Shown here: in pieces, positions 29,742-32,648 of the stretch | Position numbering within the stretch: the stretch's first letter is position 1 | Layout of the letters: each line of letters starts with the position of its first letter | Virus record (IMG/VR): IMGVR_UViG_3300046000_000794 | Coordinates: 1 to 32,648 of that record | Direction: 5' to 3' (one strand) | Source: a virus | DNA length: 32,648 bases | The notes under the pieces: model-generated | The model's input: only the letters and a program-made list of their open reading frames with translations | What the model was told of the DNA's origin: nothing | The model's database searches: none | Translations under genes and position numbers: made by a program

Positions 29742-31496
29742 ATGAGCCTACAAGTTCTTGCGCAAGACATGGCTTCCCGTGGCAGGGGGCCAGACACGAT
29801 GCTGGTTCACATGGCCCCCAAGGAAGTCTACGGACTTCAAGCTCTTGCACGGGCACACGGTGGCTCACTTTCGATTAACCCCCAAACCGGCTTGCCTGAA
29901 GCTGGCTTTCTGTCGTCACTACTCCCCACGCTGATTGGCGCGGGTTTGATGTTTGCAACGGGCGGTGCTGCAGCGCCGGGTCTGTTTGGGTTGAGCAACG
30001 CGGCTACTATTGGTCTGGGTGTCGGCGGTTTGCAAGCTCTGCGCACGGGTAGCCTCGGTAAAGGTCTGATGGCCGGTCTTGGCGCTTATGGTGGTGCAGG
30101 TCTGATGGGGGCTGTGACAGGTGCGGGCGCTGGGGCAGCAAGCGGTATGGCCGGGGCAGAAGCAGCAGGTGCAGGGGCGGCTGAAGCAACGGCGCAGATG
30201 GCTCCTTCTGTTGGCAACATAACGCCTAGTGTCTACGACTTTAACGTAGCCCCAAGTGCTAGCGGGCTTGACGTTATGAACAGCCCGTTTATTGCCGAAC
30301 CCGGAACGATGCTTGCACCGCGCACGGTTCCGTACGAAACTATGAACGCTATGGGGTTGAGCGACGACGTTATTCGTCAAAGCGCAACTGAGTACGGGTC
30401 TAACGTAGCCGGTACTGCGCAAGCTCCGTTCTCTGCGGCCACACAAAAAGCGCTGACCAGTCCGGTTTCAACTGGGTTTGGTGAAGTCTTTAAAGACCCG
30501 TCCAAGGTCCTTACCAAAGACAATCTGAAGTACGGGCTGGCTGCACTGTCTCCGGTGCTGTTCCAAGAAAAAAAGAGTGCTCAAGCGCCTGTAGATAAAG
30601 AACAGTTCCGCTACGCGTTTGACCCCGGTCGGTTAGAAACGCCCACTCAAGTTGGCGGGATTGGTGAGTACACGTACTTCCGTCCCAGCTACACACGTTT
30701 AAATCCGACTACAAAGATGGCCGCAGAAGGCGGCACGATGACTTCGGATTACACATACGATCCAAAAACAATGTTGTACTCGCGTGAAAAGACACCGCCC
30801 CAACAAGATCGGGCCTCTAGCGGAAACGCTGGCCCCTACACGATGGGCGCTCCGGATGCGGCTGCAAACGGCTTTCAAAATTTAACGCCTGCTGAACAGG
30901 CTGCTTTCTTTGCTGAAAATCCAAACATGGCGGCTATTACTCAAGCTGCGCAAAAAGGTTTTGGTTTGACCAGTCTGGGAATGCTACAAGGGCTAGTGAA
31001 TCCTAATTTTGTTAGCCGACAAGAGTCAATCGCGCAGGGTATAAATCCTGACATAGCAGACCCCAGTATGGAGTCAGCGGGTTTAAATCCCGGAGATACA
31101 GGCATATCCGCCGCAACAGAAGCCGCAGGTAGTGGGCCAAGTACGGCGGGGAGTGATTCCCCCGGGGAAAAACGTGGTGGCATTATTCGTCGCGCTGCTG
31201 GAGGCATCTCCCATCTAGGCGACTACTCCGATGGTGGCCGACTGCTGCGTGGCCCCGGTGATGGTGTGTCTGATTCCATCCCTGCAACGATTGCTAACAA
31301 GCGCCCCGCTCGACTTGCCGATGGTGAGTTCGTTGTTCCGGCTCGTATCGTGTCTGAGTTGGGCAACGGCTCGACTGAGGCTGGCGCACGTAAACTCTAC
31401 GCCATGATGGACCGCATTCAGAAGAACCGCACCAAGAGCGTTGGCAAAGACAAGGTCGCTGTGAACAGCCGCTCTGAGCAACTGCTTCCGGCATGA
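29742..31496 (+). CDS. Probable ejection/internal virion protein
   Basis: The start at 29742 (MSLQVLAQDMASRGRGPDTM) has GTGAGG upstream and is preferred to a longer reading that overlaps the previous gene. Residues 54-150 are Gly/Ala-rich and hydrophobic (LLPTLIGAGLMFATGGAAAP, KGLMAGLGAYGGAGLMGAV), typical of phage proteins that enter membranes during DNA ejection. The middle is flexible. Residues ~507-584 contain DGVSDSIPATI, RPARLADGEFVVPARIVSEL, GNGSTEAGARKLYAMM, a recurrent phage C-terminal element. An ejection role is inferred from composition and position. The 584-residue length fits. Confidence 0.7.
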   Translation: MSLQVLAQDMASRGRGPDTMLVHMAPKEVYGLQALARAHGGSLSINPQTGLPEAGFLSSLLPTLIGAGLMFATGGAAAPGLFGLSNAATIGLGVGGLQALRTGSLGKGLMAGLGAYGGAGLMGAVTGAGAGAASGMAGAEAAGAGAAEATAQMAPSVGNITPSVYDFNVAPSASGLDVMNSPFIAEPGTMLAPRTVPYETMNAMGLSDDVIRQSATEYGSNVAGTAQAPFSAATQKALTSPVSTGFGEVFKDPSKVLTKDNLKYGLAALSPVLFQEKKSAQAPVDKEQFRYAFDPGRLETPTQVGGIGEYTYFRPSYTRLNPTTKMAAEGGTMTSDYTYDPKTMLYSREKTPPQQDRASSGNAGPYTMGAPDAAANGFQNLTPAEQAAFFAENPNMAAITQAAQKGFGLTSLGMLQGLVNPNFVSRQESIAQGINPDIADPSMESAGLNPGDTGISAATEAAGSGPSTAGSDSPGEKRGGIIRRAAGGISHLGDYSDGGRLLRGPGDGVSDSIPATIANKRPARLADGEFVVPARIVSELGNGSTEAGARKLYAMMDRIQKNRTKSVGKDKVAVNSRSEQLLPA

Positions 31497-31945
31497 AAGA
31501 TCAAGGCAAACTGGAGTGGTTCGGGGGCAATCAGGACGCCCTGAACATGTATCGTGCGTTTGTTAATCTGGCGCACACATGGGACGACATGGTTGACCGG
31601 GACAAGCCCGTGAGCGCCGACGATATCAACCGCGCTTTCTTAACGTGCCTTGTCTATCTTCCGGCTAACCCGTTTTACCGTGCCATTCAAGAGCAGATTT
31701 TGCCGATGTGGTTGGTGGTGGTCTCCTCATACGAGACCGCTAATGCGTTTGAGAAGGCCAAAGACCCGCACGGTATTGAGATTGCCCATAGTCTGCGCTA
31801 TGCAGCGGGTAGTATTGTTGCCTACGCAGTACATGTTTGTCTTGGCGCAGAGAAGGCAAAAGAAGTTTTGCCAGAGGTCTGGAAGGCTATGTTTTATGAG
31901 CGGTTTGATGATTACCGCAAGGAGCATCTAAGTGAATCCAATTAA
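31493..31945 (+). CDS. Conserved helical protein between ejection genes
   Basis: This 150-residue protein overlaps the preceding stop (ATGA). It is all-helical: LEWFGGNQDALNMYRAFVNL, AHTWDDMVDRDKPVSADDI, NRAFLTCLVYLPANPFYRA, then EIAHSLRYAAGSIVAYAVHV. The pattern is sharply conserved among phages I recall, but without known function. Its HTWDDMVDRD acidic cluster followed by a distal helix with His could bind a metal; this is speculative. Location between two virion ejection proteins suggests a matching chaperone or third ejection factor. Confidence 0.75.
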   Translation: MKDQGKLEWFGGNQDALNMYRAFVNLAHTWDDMVDRDKPVSADDINRAFLTCLVYLPANPFYRAIQEQILPMWLVVVSSYETANAFEKAKDPHGIEIAHSLRYAAGSIVAYAVHVCLGAEKAKEVLPEVWKAMFYERFDDYRKEHLSESN

Positions 31946-32648
31946 ATTTATTCTTGCTGCTCTGCGTTCAGCAGGTGTGTTTGGCCTGCACTTAGACAGC
32001 GGTGGTGGTGGCGGCGGTCAATCTGCATCACAAACGCAAGTCTCTGATTTGCCAGAATGGGCCAAGCCGTATGCCAAAGAGACGCTGGGCAAAACGCAAG
32101 CTCTGACGGACATTGAAAAAAACCCGTACCAAACTTACAGTAGCGAGCGAATTGCCGGGTTTGATCCCCTGCAGCAGCAGTCGTTCCAAGGCGCGGCGCA
32201 AATGCAGCCCTCCGCGCTAGGTGCTCAGGCCGGTCAGTTGGCTGGTGCTGCCACGATGGGCGCTCTGGGTACTAACTACAACCCGTATGAAACTGGTGGG
32301 TTTACCAGCCAGACTGCTGGTCAGTACATGAACCCGTACCTTGAGCAGGCGATGGAGCCGCAGCTTCGGGAAGCACAACGCGCATCTCAAATGCAAGGTG
32401 TTGCGGATCAAGGACAGGCTGTTCGCTCCGGTGCGTTTGGCGGTTCTCGTCAGGGGATTGTTGAGGCAGAACGTCAGCGCAACCTTGGTCAGCTCCAAGG
32501 TGATATCCGGGCCAAAGGATACATGTCTGCGTTTGAGCAGGCGCAGCAAAACTTTGCTCGTGAACAGGCGCTTCGTGAACAGTCACGCCAATATGGCGCT
32601 GGTCTGGGATTACAAGGATTGCAAACCGCAATTACTGGCGCGGGTCAG
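31932..32648 (+). CDS. Partial ejection/internal virion protein (runs off window)
   Basis: Translation from GTG at 31932, overlapping the previous stop by 14 bases, is open for 239 codons to the window edge. The product begins MNPIKFILAALRSAGVFGLH followed by a glycine run and SDLPEWAKPYAKETLGKTQA. The repeated-helix region (YMNPYLEQAMEPQLREAQRA, SGAFGGSRQGIVEAERQ) is a pattern I recall from internal virion or ejection proteins of short-tailed phages. Low hydrophobicity and high Gln/Ala content fit a long helical protein that unfolds during ejection. Its C-terminus is not visible. Confidence 0.78.
   Translation, partial: MNPIKFILAALRSAGVFGLHLDSGGGGGGQSASQTQVSDLPEWAKPYAKETLGKTQALTDIEKNPYQTYSSERIAGFDPLQQQSFQGAAQMQPSALGAQAGQLAGAATMGALGTNYNPYETGGFTSQTAGQYMNPYLEQAMEPQLREAQRASQMQGVADQGQAVRSGAFGGSRQGIVEAERQRNLGQLQGDIRAKGYMSAFEQAQQNFAREQALREQSRQYGAGLGLQGLQTAITGAGQ

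Overview
The window is a densely packed late region (packaging, head, neck, tail, lysis, ejection) of a tailed double-stranded DNA bacteriophage. Every supported gene is on the + strand, and most neighbours overlap or abut (ATGA, TAATG, GTGA and 8-17 base overlaps). There is no tail sheath, tail tube or tape-measure gene. A very large portal, two neck proteins resembling the P22 gp4/gp10 stopper class, and glycine-rich ejection-type proteins point to a short-tailed (podovirus-like) virion. Composition (moderate to high GC), AGGAG-type ribosome sites, a GH19 endolysin with a GTA-type holin, and family resemblances suggest a Gram-negative host, perhaps a freshwater betaproteobacterium. The host is an inference. 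No integrase, replication gene, tRNA or CRISPR array was found.

Layout. 33-632 is an HNH-like DNA-binding protein. 633-776 is the only gene-free control-like stretch; it holds a perfect inverted repeat and a GC-rich terminator-like hairpin. 777-3043 carries a 27-residue leader ORF and both terminase subunits. 3066-9070 is the head module: portal, small protein, GroES-like co-chaperonin, scaffold, unknown protein, decoration-like protein and major capsid protein, closed by a strong intrinsic terminator at 9079-9108. 9208-12726 holds minor structural proteins and a run of very small lysine/glycine-rich proteins, four of which share a C-terminal cassette ending in a G-K/H-T-K/R-G-K/R-M-V pattern. 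12726-15119 holds neck/adaptor proteins, a zinc-ribbon protein and two more basic miniproteins. 15120-24669 is a tail-fibre region of about 9.5 kb with several tandem mini-fibre genes. Their N-terminal and C-terminal modules are reassorted among one another, and a repeat protein and a glycine-rich adhesin-like protein follow.

24675-26849 is a lysis cassette: a coiled-coil protein with a C-terminal membrane anchor, a membrane-anchored soluble-domain protein, a holin and a GH19 endolysin. 26858-29020 is a large gp10-like stopper protein, followed by a beta-sandwich protein. 29742-32648 holds two probable ejection (internal virion) proteins flanking a conserved helical protein. The last gene runs off the window.

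The strongest leads are the combinatorial tail-fibre cassette array (16172-21539), the miniprotein family with a shared C-terminal cassette (10888-12218), the two-scale repeat protein (21961-22932), the phage-encoded GroES-like protein inside the head operon, and a beta-module shared by two neck proteins about 14 kb apart. Product names rest on motif recognition and gene order; no database search was possible.
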